Source of the DNA: Mikania micrantha
Taxonomy: Eukaryota > Streptophyta > Magnoliopsida > Asterales > Asteraceae
NCBI GenBank assembly: GCA_009363875.1
Contig: CM018687.1
Span: 20,049,764-20,113,763 of the forward strand
Direction: 5' to 3'
Length of the DNA stretch: 64,000 bases
In this document: positions 23,822 through 32,900 of the stretch, one piece after another
How positions within the stretch are numbered: position 1 is the stretch's first letter
How the letters are laid out: each line of letters starts with the position of its first letter
The notes under the pieces: model-generated
Told to the model about the DNA's origin: nothing
The model's database searches: none
Seen by the model: only the letters and a program-made list of their open reading frames with translations
Made by a program: the position numbers and the translations under genes

Positions 23822-24187
23822 TGTTGGATTTAATCTTGGCTTTAGTTAGTTAGTTAGTTATTTGGTTTTGTTATTAGTGTTTTAGTTTGTTTTAGTTGGT
23901 ATTCAGATAAATGGTAAGTAGTCATGGGTTTGACCGAATTATAAGGAATTGAGAAAGGTGGACGTTGTGGGTCATACCTTTACTGGTTCCTTGGGAAGAA
24001 TGAGTATTTTGTTGCTTTTTTGATGGTTCCCATGTTTTCAGTAAGGCTATATATTAGTCTCATTTGTTTAATGAAAGTAGTACAACTTTTCTTTTGAAAA
24101 CATCTCTGTTCATCTTCTTTTTTCATATCACACTAAAACACACTTGCATATCACAAATTAGAATCAAAAGGGCCTGTTTAACCAACA
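23822..24187 (+). repeat. 3' LTR of gag-only element 2
   Basis: 366 bp, preceded by AACGGGGTGAA as a likely polypurine tract. It contains the GTTAGTTAGTTAGTTA run also seen, shorter, in the 5' copy. Confidence 0.85.
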
Positions 24188-24401
24188 CAATATACCTTAA
24201 TTGTATCAAATTACCAATGGATTCTGGTAGATATACCTCAAACTTCTTACAAGTTACAAACTCCTAACAAACAAATGAAATATGGAGTTGTTCGTTTCTT
24301 TATTAGGTGTGTAAGATGGCGGGAAAAGGAGGGAAAGGTTTGTAGGCTAGAAAAACATGTGCACCATCTGTTGACAATGAGAAAGATAAGAAGACACCTA
24401 T

Positions 24402-24670
24402 TGTAACATCCGGCCCCGTCTATCACCAATATTGTCCGCTTTGCCCACTTGGAGCTCATGGTTTTGCATTCGGCTGCCCGGCTGAAAACTTTCCAGGTAG
24501 GTCACCCATCCCTGGATTGCTGCAGCCCAAGCACGCTTAACTGTGGAGTTTCATGTGCTCCATAGCCAGCTAAGCCGAAAACGTTTTGGTGATGTAAGAG
24601 GCAGTTTGTTACTTATGAGCCACGAATCTCTCCTGTCACGGCATATGTGGGATTTTCCTAGGATGTTACA
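24402..24670 (-). repeat. Cassandra 3' LTR
   Basis: 269 bp with inverted TGTAACATCC ... GGATGTTACA ends. The 5S-like part (24493-24552) keeps GTTAAGCGTGCTTGGGC (internal promoter A box region) and GGATGGGTGACC (C box region) on the minus strand. Confidence 0.95.
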
Positions 24671-24735
24671 TACACCCCTTAGGGACTCATTGTCCTCGAT
24701 GAGGTTTGCCACTCCATCCCGTGTAGAACAGGAGT

Positions 24736-24748
24736 GGCTCTGATACCA
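24736..24748 (-). other. Primer binding site of Cassandra element
   Basis: Minus strand TGGTATCAGAGCC, three bases from the LTR edge at 24752; exact initiator-Met tRNA match, and it fixes the element's orientation. Confidence 0.95.
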
Positions 24749-24751
24749 TTC

Positions 24752-25020
24752 TGTAACATTCGGCCCCGTCTATCACCAATATTGTCCACTTTTCCCACTC
24801 GGAGCTCACGGTTTTGCATTCAGCTTCCTGGGTGAAAACTTCCCAGGGAGGTCACCCATCCCTGGATTGCTGCAGCCTGAGCACGCTTAACTGTGGAGTT
24901 TTCATGTGCTCCACAGCCAGCTGCCGAAAACGCGTTGGTGATGTAAGAGGCAGTTTGTTACTTATGAGACAGGAATCTCTCTTGTTCACGGCCAATGTGG
25001 GATTTGCCTAGGATGTTACA
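24752..25020 (-). repeat. Cassandra 5' LTR
   Basis: 269 bp, same ends as the partner apart from single changes. The 5S-like part is at about 24841-24910; GGGATGGGTGACCTCCCTGG is closer to real 5S than in the other LTR, while the A box region has GTTAAGCGTGCTCAGGC with two changes. Confidence 0.95.
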
Positions 25021-25025
25021 CCTAT

Positions 25026-25539
25026 TTCTTCATGTTTGAACTAAATCTTGGCTAATTCTTTGCATTATCTGTGATAATGGTCTTCTTTTTGTTGTTATTC
25101 TTATTTTTTTTAACACATAGTAGTTCATGGTGCAAAGATGCTTTAAAAGCAATCCTCGTCATTTTTTTTGTCTATTTTGTTACTCTTTTTTGATTATTTA
25201 AGTTTTAGATGGTTGGTTGACCTAATTATGTGTTATTCATTACATAACTTCAATTTATATGTAGTTGAATAATTATTTATGTGCTAATTATGAGCTGCTA
25301 ATTAGTTGCTTAATCATGATAGGTGGGAGTCGTGTGGTTAATTCACAATCTGTGTATGGTATTTAACATACATTTTGGTTGCTAGCTGGGTTTCGTTTAT
25401 ATTACATGTCTTATATTTTTAATAAGTCTGTTACTTTTTTGGTTTTTGAATTTGTTAATTGAATTACAAGTTTATCATGTTGTATTTGAAAACAAGCAAG
25501 TCACAACATATCAAATTTCCATCTATAACAACTTTCAAC
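25026..25539. other. No gene recognised
   Basis: AT-rich, with T runs and no domain that I can identify. It may be decayed Helitron sequence between the Cassandra insertion and the first readable Rep motif. Confidence 0.5.
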
Positions 25540-27730
25540 ACAAGTGTTTTCTGATAAATCATCAACTGATTCCAACGATTATCTCGTTTACCAAAGAAGA
25601 GATTCTGGATTCTTTTCTGAAAACTATGGAGTTAAGTTAAATAACCGAAGCGTTGTTGCTTACAACAAAACTCTTTTGAAAAGATATCAAGCTCATATTA
25701 ACATTGAGTGGTGTCAGCAAGCTTCGTCAATCAAGTATTTGTTTAAATACCTCAACAAAGGTCTTGATAGAGCTACCATTTCTCTTAGCAAAAACCAAAA
25801 TGAACAAATTCATGATGAATAAACTGACGAAATCAAGGAATATTATGATTGTAGATATCTATATGCATGTGAAGCTTCATAGCGTATATTTGGATACGAT
25901 ATTCATTACATGACTACTGTTTTTCAACTTCCTTTTTATCTTCCTAGACAACAACAAGTCGTTTATGGTGCAGACGATGATATTGAAAATGTTTTGGACA
26001 AACCTTCTATTTCTTCATCAATGTTTTTGTCTTGGATGAAGTGTAACCAGGTTGACGAAAATGCAGTACATATGGAAATTGACAAAAAATCTTGGGAACT
26101 AAGACAAAGAGGCTTCTTGATTGGTAGAATCCACTTTGTTTCTCCTTCTTTAGGTGAAGCCTATTATTTATGAATTTTTTTAAACAAGGTTAAAGGTCTG
26201 GGTCATTCGATGAAATTCAAACAGTGGATGGACATGAGCACTACACTTTTAGAGATGCATTTTATGCTCTTGGGTTTCTTGATGATGACAATGAATATAT
26301 AGAAGCTATTAAAGAAGCAAGTGTTGCTGGATCATTCCATTATATTTTGACGTTATTTGCAATGCTGTTGACGTCTACTTGTATATCTAGACTGGATTTT
26401 GTATGGCAACAAACATGGGAATACTTGTCTAACGACATTCTTTTCAAACAACAAGTTTATTTTGAATGCACCACGTATACTATTGTTATTAATATTATTA
26501 TTTCATTACATGTTACATTTAATAATAATATTTAGAGAAAATTACAGTTTTGGCCTCTGTGGTTTTAAGTGTTTTTCCTATTTCGGCCCAAAATAGAATC
26601 TTCTATCAATTAAGCCCATGTGGTTTAGATAACTAATGTTTTTGGCCCCCAATCATAGTTATAATAGTTAAGTTTGAGGGGCCAAATCCGATAGTTATCT
26701 AAACCATATGGGCTGAATTGATAGAAGATTCTATTTTGTGCCGAAATAGTTAAAACACTTAAACCACAGGACCCAAAAACGTAATTTATTCTAGTATTTA
26801 TGTTAAAAAAATCGACTAAAAATACTTAAATATATAACATTTACATTATTACCAAATCAACTTTTATAAATAATTTGTTGTGACACGTACTAGAATCTTA
26901 CGTTATAATTCATTAATATGTATGATTATTTCACCGTTTTACAGGTTTATTACTTAGTGACAATCAAATTAAAAATTTTACTTTGTTGGAAATTTAAAAG
27001 TTTTACAACGTAACAGTTCCACATGAAATAACTTTCCAACTATGCCATACCCAAACATCGATTCAATATCTTCTTCAAATAATCGCTTGATCAATGAGGA
27101 GCTTGCTTATGACAAAAATTCCCTAAAGACTGAGTTTGATAGTCTTCTTCTTTCGATAGCTGACGAACAATGATTTTTTTTAACAATATCATGACAACAG
27201 TTACAGAAAACAAAGGAGATGTCTTTTTGTCTACGATTATGATGAAAAAGGTAAAAGTTTTAAATGGAAGACCTTATCATCGACTTTAATATCAAAAGGT
27301 GAATTTGTTCTGAACGTTGCTTCAAGTGAGATTGCATCATTGTTACTAACCGTTGGTAGAACGACACATTCCTGATTTCATATTCCCTTAAATCTAAACG
27401 AGGATTCGATTTGCCGTATCAAGCCAAACACTGACGGTGCGGATTTATTAAAGTCAACAGCTTTAATTATTTGGGATGAGGCACTGGTTCATAAACATGG
27501 ATTTGAAGCTTTAGATAGAACCTTCAAAGACATATTAAATGCTTATGGTGATAACAACTCAGAACCCCCATTTGGAGGTGAAGTTACTGTTTTTGGTGGG
27601 ATTTTAGGCAAATTCTTCCTGTAGTTCAAAATGGTATTAGACAAGATATTGTATATGCATCACTAAGTTCTTCCTACTTATGGAGTCAATGTAAAATTCT
27701 TGAGCTAACAAAAAACATGAGGCTAATTAG
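25540..27730 (+). pseudogene. Helitron Rep/helicase relic
   Basis: Parts of the Rep/Helicase protein of plant Helitrons in several frames. The N-terminal Helitron-like domain is seen as YQRRDSGFF near 25589, YKTLLKRYQAHINIEW-like wording near 25667-25710 and IKYLFKYLNKGLDRA near 25730. DEIKEYY followed by a tyrosine-rich stretch lies near 25828, then the PFYLPRQQQVVYG block near 25935 and FRDAFYALGFLDDD near 26249. The PIF1-type helicase follows from about 27085: a Walker A region near 27247 that reads DEKGKS where GGTGKT is normal, then VLNVASSEIASLLL near 27314 and the Walker B-like LIIWDEA near 27465. The region 26538-26787 is an inserted foldback element. The 3' end was lost where the hAT element begins at 27731. 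No Helitron 3' hairpin remains. Confidence 0.85.
26538..26787. mobile_element. Foldback element / MITE
   Basis: A 250-bp near-perfect hairpin. The left arm (26538 to about 26655) starts AAATTACAGTTTTGGCC, and the right arm is its inverted copy ending GTAATTT at 26787, with about 115 bases per arm and a short central loop. Arms match at most positions, including CTATTTCGGC and AGAATCTTCTATCAATT. No coding capacity; I could not find a convincing target duplication. It interrupts the Helitron helicase relic. Confidence 0.85.
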
Positions 27731-28040
27731 TGGTGCACAAATTGGTTAACCGGTCATAACCGGTTTTTAAAACCTTAAACTAATCAAACTAATATTAAAC
27801 TAATAACGTTAAACCAATCAAACCTAAAACTAATAATTACTAAACCCTAATAAAACCTTAAACTAATCAAAGTAATATTAAACTAATAGTTAATAAAACC
27901 CTATTCATTTATTCAAACTTTAAACTAATAATTAATAAACCCTAATAAACCTTAAACTAATCAAACTAATATTAAACTAATAACTTATAAAACCTAATCA
28001 AACCTTAAACCAATCAAATAATAGTTTAAGGTTTTTTTAA

Positions 28041-28301
28041 TTTTTTTTTGAACAGCTAAACGAGTCCTCGGACCCAACAACCCATGCGCTGCGACCACAG
28101 ACCGTTACCAACCCCCGGAAACATTTAAAGCAGGGCGTTGGCGAGGGCCGAATCAAGGAACCGCCACACCATCTAGGAGGAAACTCACACTAAGAAAACC
28201 CCCTAGCTCATTCAGAATATTTTTTGCTCCAGGCGAGACTCGAACCCAAGACCTCCTATTGCTAGTGGTCAAGGAGTACTACTAGGCTATAAGCCCAATG
28301 A
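28041..28301 (-). mobile_element. tRNA-derived SINE
   Basis: On the minus strand it starts near 28301 with GGGCTTATAGCCTAGTAGT (box A, 11 of 12 positions). Box B GGTTCGAGTCT is near 28225-28240, and it ends in an A-rich tail, GAACAAAAAA-type, at 28041-28050. A direct repeat of about 11 bp (TTTAAGGTTTT) flanks it at 28025 and 28302, consistent with target-primed insertion. About 260 bp, normal for a plant SINE, no coding capacity. Confidence 0.8.
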
Positions 28302-28567
28302 TTTAAGGTTTTATAAAATAATAGTATGTTTAGGGTTTTTATTAAATTATTATGTTTGATTAGTTTAAGGGTTTGTTAGGTTTATTAATTATTGGTTTAA
28401 TATTAGCTTGATTAGTTTAAGGTTTATTAGGGTTTATTAATTATTAATTAAAGGTTTGATTGGTTAATTAAAGGTTTGATTGGTTTAAGGTTTGAATAAA
28501 TGAAGAGAGTTTTATTATTTGTTAGTTTAATATCAGTTTGATTAGTTTAAGGTTTAATTAGGGTTTA

Positions 28568-28850
28568 GTAATTATTAGTTTTAGGTTTGATTGGTTTAAG
28601 GTTATTAGTTTAATATTTGTTTGATTAGTTTAAGGTTTAATTAGGGTTTAGTAATTATTAGTTTTAGGTTTGATTGGTTTAAGGTTATTAGTTTAATATT
28701 AGTTTGATTAGTTTAAGGTTTAATTAGGGTTTAGTAATTATTATTTTTAGATCTGATTGGTTTAAGGTTATTAGTTTAATATTAGTTTGATTAGTTTAAG
28801 GTTTTATTAGGGTTTAGTAATTATTAGTTTAAGGTTTTATTAGTTTTTTA
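28568..28850 (+). repeat. 83-bp tandem repeat
   Basis: Units start GTAATTATTAG at 28568, 28651, 28734 and 28818, with a few base changes each. It enlarges the right arm of the inverted repeat and contains 'ttagggtttag', which resembles plant telomere repeat only by chance length. Confidence 0.9.
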
Positions 28851-28929
28851 TTAATACTACTTAACAAACTTAATTTAAATAAAATTAAATGAACTTTATT
28901 AAGTAAGAATTTAAAATAATAATATTTCA

Positions 28930-30055
28930 TTAAAATAAATTAATTACACAAGCTTTTAAGCAAAAAAAATAAATATAAAATCTAAATCGAAAATCGAAAT
29001 TAGTCTTCGGACTATTGTTCCGCATCCATTCATCCATTGCTTGCTCTTCGTCGGAAATTGGGAAAACCATTCCTTCCTCAACTTCAACCTCGTGTATTGT
29101 TTCTTCTACCTCAAGCTCGCCTTCAAGTAGTGTGTGGTGTTGTACACGTTCCGTTGCGTCCAAATGGTCTTTCAAGCAAATGCCCATCTCCAATGATGCA
29201 TGAGTAAGCCTCATCCTTCGTATCGATAAAACCCTGCCATTAAGAGAAAAAGCAGACTCCGAAGCTACCGTAGAAGCTTGGACGCTTAGTAAATCACGGG
29301 CCATGGCAGATAGAATTGGAAATTGGGTTTCCTTTTGTTTCCACCAGGCCAAAATATCAAAGTTTTCAAATTCTTCTGGATTAATACCAGAAATCCAATC
29401 TGTCCGTTGGTACCTTCCAAGTTCGCTACTTGCGCTAGTACCTCGGGCCCGTTTAGTTACATGTTGTCTTAAAGTGTTAAACAAATGAAAGTTAACATTT
29501 TGGCTTTTACTCGAACTAGAAGCCGCATACATTGTTTTTTGTATGTTAGATGTTTCACCATACTTTTGTAAATAATGATCAAACATATTTTGAAAAAAGA
29601 TGTTAAAGTTATTTTTAGTGTTTGTAGCAAAGTTTGGGTCATCGAAACCCAAAGCACCAACAATTTCATCAATTAATGTTCCAATGCCGGCACCATTGAA
29701 ACATGGGTTTAATGCCGTCACACAAGTAAAAACGGCCGCCATTTCTTGAAAGTATTTCAATAGTTTTACTTTCATTGGAAGTAACATTCCCCTATATATC
29801 TCACTATTCTCACCAGTCGATGGAAAATAGTTAATTTTCTTTTCATTATAAATAATTGTTGAAGAACCAAACAAGACGTGGGATAATAAACACCCGATAA
29901 AATTGTTGTTGCATTTTTAAAGTTCCAAATAAACTAGTGAATTCTTGTATGGCGTCCCAACATAGGCTATTAAAAGATTTAGCCTTACGTTGTTGGACTA
30001 AATTGGTATGAAATACTTCCAAGGTTTCCCTTTGTCGTAAGGTGTTGCTAAACAT
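28930..30055 (-). pseudogene. hAT transposase, C-terminal part
   Basis: The minus-strand frame covers about 314 codons to 28930, with an upstream part in another frame (29846-30055), so at least one frameshift. The upstream piece ends a catalytic region (SFNSLCWDAIQEF near 29965-29930). The main frame contains an MKVKLLKYF stretch, the linker with FFQNMFDHYLQKYG near 29590, and the hAT dimerisation domain: WWKQKETQFPILSAMARDLL near 29330, then STVASESAFS and RRMRLTHASLEMGICLKD to about 29165. An acidic tail follows (EVEETIHEVEVEEG). The N-terminal BED zinc finger and most of the catalytic domain are missing. It resembles the RICESLEEPER-type plant hAT family. Confidence 0.85.
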
Positions 30056-30069
30056 ACGTCAACTCGACT

Positions 30070-31244
30070 CACATCAAATCCACCACGACTCACTAGAACC
30101 TGGAAACCAAACTCATAACATTTTGGTGACAACTATGTCAATCATACCACTACCCATCCTGTACCTCCTACTCATGAACCAACCACAACTTCTCAAGCAT
30201 TTAAAGACCCTTATTGATGAATGGAAATGGATGATGAATTCAATGCTTTACTTCATAACTGCATGTGGGAACTTGTTCCTCCCTCCTCTCATACTCCCAT
30301 TGGGTGCAAATGGGTGTTTCGGGTCTAACAAAACCCGATGGGTCAATTGATAGGTATAAAATTCGTTTAGTGGCAAAAGGTTTTCATCAACCGGGCAAAG
30401 ACTATTTCAAAACATTCAACCCGGTCACTAAACCTATGACAATTTTATTAATCCTATCTCTTTCTCTCTCTCCAAAAATTGGCCGCTTCGACAACTAGAT
30501 TTCAATAATGCCTTCTTACATGGCACTCTTCATGAGGATGTTTACATGGTCCAACCACCATGATACACTAGCAAACAATTTATGGACCATATATGTAAAC
30601 TTCAAAATTCCTTGTATGGTCTAAAGCAGGCACCACGAGCGTGGTATTTGGAACTCTATAAATTCCTCTTATCTCATGGTTTCACCAAATCCCAATCGGA
30701 TGCCTCACTATTTATTTATGATCACAATGAAAAAAGTATGTATTTTATGGCAAATGTGGATGATATTATCTTAACAGGAAATTGCAACAAACTCCTTGAC
30801 ACCTTTGTGGATACACTATCAAATAGATTCTCCATTAAAGATATTGGTCAACTTCACCAATTCTTGGGGATTAACGTCATTTCCACTAGCAATGGTTTGT
30901 TCTTGTCTCAACATCGGCATATTTCTGACCTTCTACAAAATGTTCATATGGAAGGAGCCAAAGATGTGTCCACACCTCTCAGCTCATCTGAATCTCCATC
31001 ACCTGATGACGGCTCATCTCTTATTGATCCAACCTTGTATTGTAAGATTATTGGTTCGCTTCAATAATTGGCTTTCACTAGGTCTGATGTGTGTTTCGCA
31101 TTTAACAAGCTTTCTCAATACATGCATGCGCCAACGACGCAACACATGCAAGCTCTAAAACGTGTCCTATGGTATCTAAAAGGTACTATTCATTTTGGGT
31201 TGTTTCTCAACAGAAGCACTCTAATTGATATCAATGCTTTCTCA
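30070..31244 (+). pseudogene. Copia reverse transcriptase relic, copy 1
   Basis: Part of an RVT_2-type RT from the WELVPP region (about 30270) to the start of the RNase H connection. Readable words include DGSIDRYKIRLVAKGFH near 30339, QNSLYGLKQAPRAWY near 30603 and FTKSQSDASLFIYDHNE near 30682. The catalytic motif reads NVDDIIL near 30757 where YVDD is normal. A TAA at 31065-31067 splits the LQ-LAFTRSDVCF stretch. Several frame changes occur upstream of 30580. It stops at 31244, where the second copy of the duplicated block starts. Confidence 0.9.
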
Positions 31245-32448
31245 GTTATTATATCTCTATCTCCTGCTCCATACACATCAAATCCACCACGACTCACTAG
31301 ACACTGGAAACCAAACTCATAACATTTTGGTGACAACTATATCAATCATACCACTACACATCCTGTACCTCCTGCTCATGAACCAACCACAACTTCTCAA
31401 GCATTTAAAGACCCTTATTGGTGAACAGAAATGGATGATGAATTCAATGCTTTACTTCTTAACTGCATGTGGGAACTTGTTCCTCCCTCCTCTCATATTC
31501 CCATTGGGTGCAAATGGGTGTTTCGGGTCTAACAAAACCCAATGGGTCAATTGATAGGTATAAAATTCGTTTAGTGGCAAAAGGTTTTCATCAAACGGGC
31601 AAAGACTATTTCAAAACATTCGGCCCGGTCACTAAACCTATGACAATTTTATTAATCCTATCTCTTTCTCTCTCTCCAAAAATTGGCCGCTTCGACAACT
31701 AGATGTCAATAATGCCTTCTTACATGGCACTCTTCATGAGGATGTTTACATGGTCCAACCACCATGATACACTAACAAAAAATTTATGGACCGTATATGT
31801 AAACTTCGAAATTCCTTGTATGGTCTAAAGCAGGCACCACGAGCGTGGTATTTAGAACTCAATAAATTCCTCTTATCTCATGGTTTCACCAAATCCCAAT
31901 CGGATGCCTCACTATTTATTTATGATCACAATGAAAAAAGTATGTATTTTATGGAAAATGTGGATGATATTATCTTAACAGGAAATTGCAACAAACTCCT
32001 TGACACCTTTGTGGATACACTATCAAATAGATTCTCCATTAAAGATATTGGTCAACTTCACCAATTCTTGGGGATTAAAGTCATTTCCACTAGCAATGGT
32101 TTGTTCTTGTCTCAACATCGGTATATTTCTGACCTTCTACAAAATGTTCATATGGAAGGAGCCAAAGATGTGTCCATACCTCTCAGCTCATCTGAATCTC
32201 CATCACCTGATGACGGCTCATCTCTTATTGATCCAACCTTGTATTGTAAGATTATTGGTTCGCTTCAATAATTGGCTTTCACTAGGTCTGATGTGTGTTT
32301 CATAGTTAACAAGCTTTCTCAATACATGCATGCGCCAACGACGCAACACATGCAAGCTCTAAAACATGTCCTATGGTATCTAAAAAGTACTATTCATTAT
32401 GGGTTGTTTCTCAACAGAAGCACTCTAATTGATATCAATGCTTTCTCA
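30070..32448 (+). repeat. Tandem duplication of dead Copia pol, period 1204 bp
   Basis: Unit 1 is 30070-31273 and unit 2 is 31274 to about 32448. Start words (CACATCAAATCCACCACG) and all internal landmarks are offset by exactly 1204. In the RT segment the two copies differ at only 7 of 161 residues, and both carry the same stop codon after SLQ and the same frameshifts, so the element was dead before it duplicated. Confidence 0.95.
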
Positions 32449-32895
32449 AACTTGGATTGGGGAGGAATCATAGATGGAGGTCGGTCTACATCAGGCTCTA
32501 TTTATATCTTGGAACAAACATTATATCTTGGAAATGCATTTGTCGAAAGACTGGTTCAAGACCTTCCACGGAAGCTGAGTATATTGCCCTTGCAAATGCA
32601 GTTGCAGAGGTTGCCTGGGTTCAAAACCTACTACATGAGCTGGATGTCTCTCCTCCAAACCAACCCGCTTACATTGTGACAACACAGGTGCTACTTATCT
32701 ATGTATAAACGAATGTATCATTCAAGAATGAATCAAATTGTACTTGATTACCATTTTGTTCGCAAGAAAGTGGCAAGTGGCTAGCTAGTTGTATTTCAAA
32801 TCAACACGGTTGATCAACTTGATGACATTCTCACAAAACCACACTCGAAGGGACCATTTAAGAAATTTCGATCCAAGCTAGGAATCTCCAATGGA
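31274..32895 (+). pseudogene. Copia reverse transcriptase and RNase H relic, copy 2
   Basis: Same RT segment as copy 1, with ENVDDIIL at the catalytic site and the same TAA (32269-32271). It continues into the RNase H: DWGGIIDGGRSTSGS near 32454, then after a frameshift SRPSTEAEYIALANAVAEVAW near 32560-32620. The C-terminus is recognisable near 32812-32890 (VDQLDDILTKP, then FRSKLGIS). The pol tail is cut at 32900 by the minus-strand Gypsy LTR; its continuation may begin at 55585. There is no integrase, protease or gag in this relic. Confidence 0.9.
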
Positions 32896-32900
32896 GCCTC

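Larger units (their letters stand above)
22110..24187 (+). mobile_element. Gag-only LTR element 2 (TR-GAG type)
   Basis: LTRs at 22110-22435 and 23822-24187 share TGTTGGATTTAATCTT at the start and TGTTTAACCAACA at the end. The 1386-bp interior holds a primer site, leader and a Copia-type gag only. The flanking bases (AAAGA and CAATA) do not match, so a target duplication is not visible; either it has decayed or the ends have recombined. The gag is of the same broad type as that of element 1, but the LTRs are unrelated. Confidence 0.85.
24402..25020 (-). mobile_element. Cassandra-type TRIM with 5S rRNA sequence in LTRs
   Basis: 619 bp: two 269-bp LTRs around an 81-bp interior, flanked by an exact CCTAT duplication (24397-24401, 25021-25025). 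On the minus strand the interior holds an initiator-Met primer site next to the LTR at 24752 and a purine-rich stretch (CCCTAAGGGG) before the LTR ending at 24670. Both LTRs contain a segment matching plant 5S rRNA on the minus strand, the defining trait of Cassandra elements. No coding capacity, as expected. The element is structurally complete. Confidence 0.95.
27760..28860. repeat. Long inverted repeat of TTTAAGG/TTAGGGTTTA sequence
   Basis: The left arm (27760-28024) is built from 'ccttaaactaatcaaactaatattaaactaat' phrases; the right arm (28314-28860) carries the same phrases inverted. Unique words such as 'attcatttattcaaac' in the left arm find their complement ('gtttgaataaatgaa') in the right arm near 28490, so this is a true inverted repeat and not shared simple sequence alone. 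The SINE lies at the centre. Confidence 0.8.
27731..30069 (-). mobile_element. hAT transposon relic
   Basis: The transposase C-terminus lies at 28930-30055 on the minus strand, followed by a long AT-rich 3' non-coding part containing an inverted repeat and a SINE. The left edge near 27731-27770 (GTGGTGCACAAATTGGTTAACCGG) has the look of a plant hAT terminus and cuts the Helitron reading frame. The other end is missing: at 30069 the sequence changes abruptly to Copia pol. The target duplication cannot be tested. Confidence 0.65.

Noticed and set aside
24493..24912. 5S rRNA genes
   Set aside because: Only the middle part of 5S is present and it lies within Cassandra LTRs.
28568..28850. Interstitial telomere repeat
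   Set aside because: TTAGGGTTTA appears once per 83-bp unit, not as a TTTAGGG array.
30070..32448. LTR pair of a retrotransposon
   Set aside because: The 1204-bp copies encode RT, adjoin directly and have no interior, primer site or TG...CA ends.
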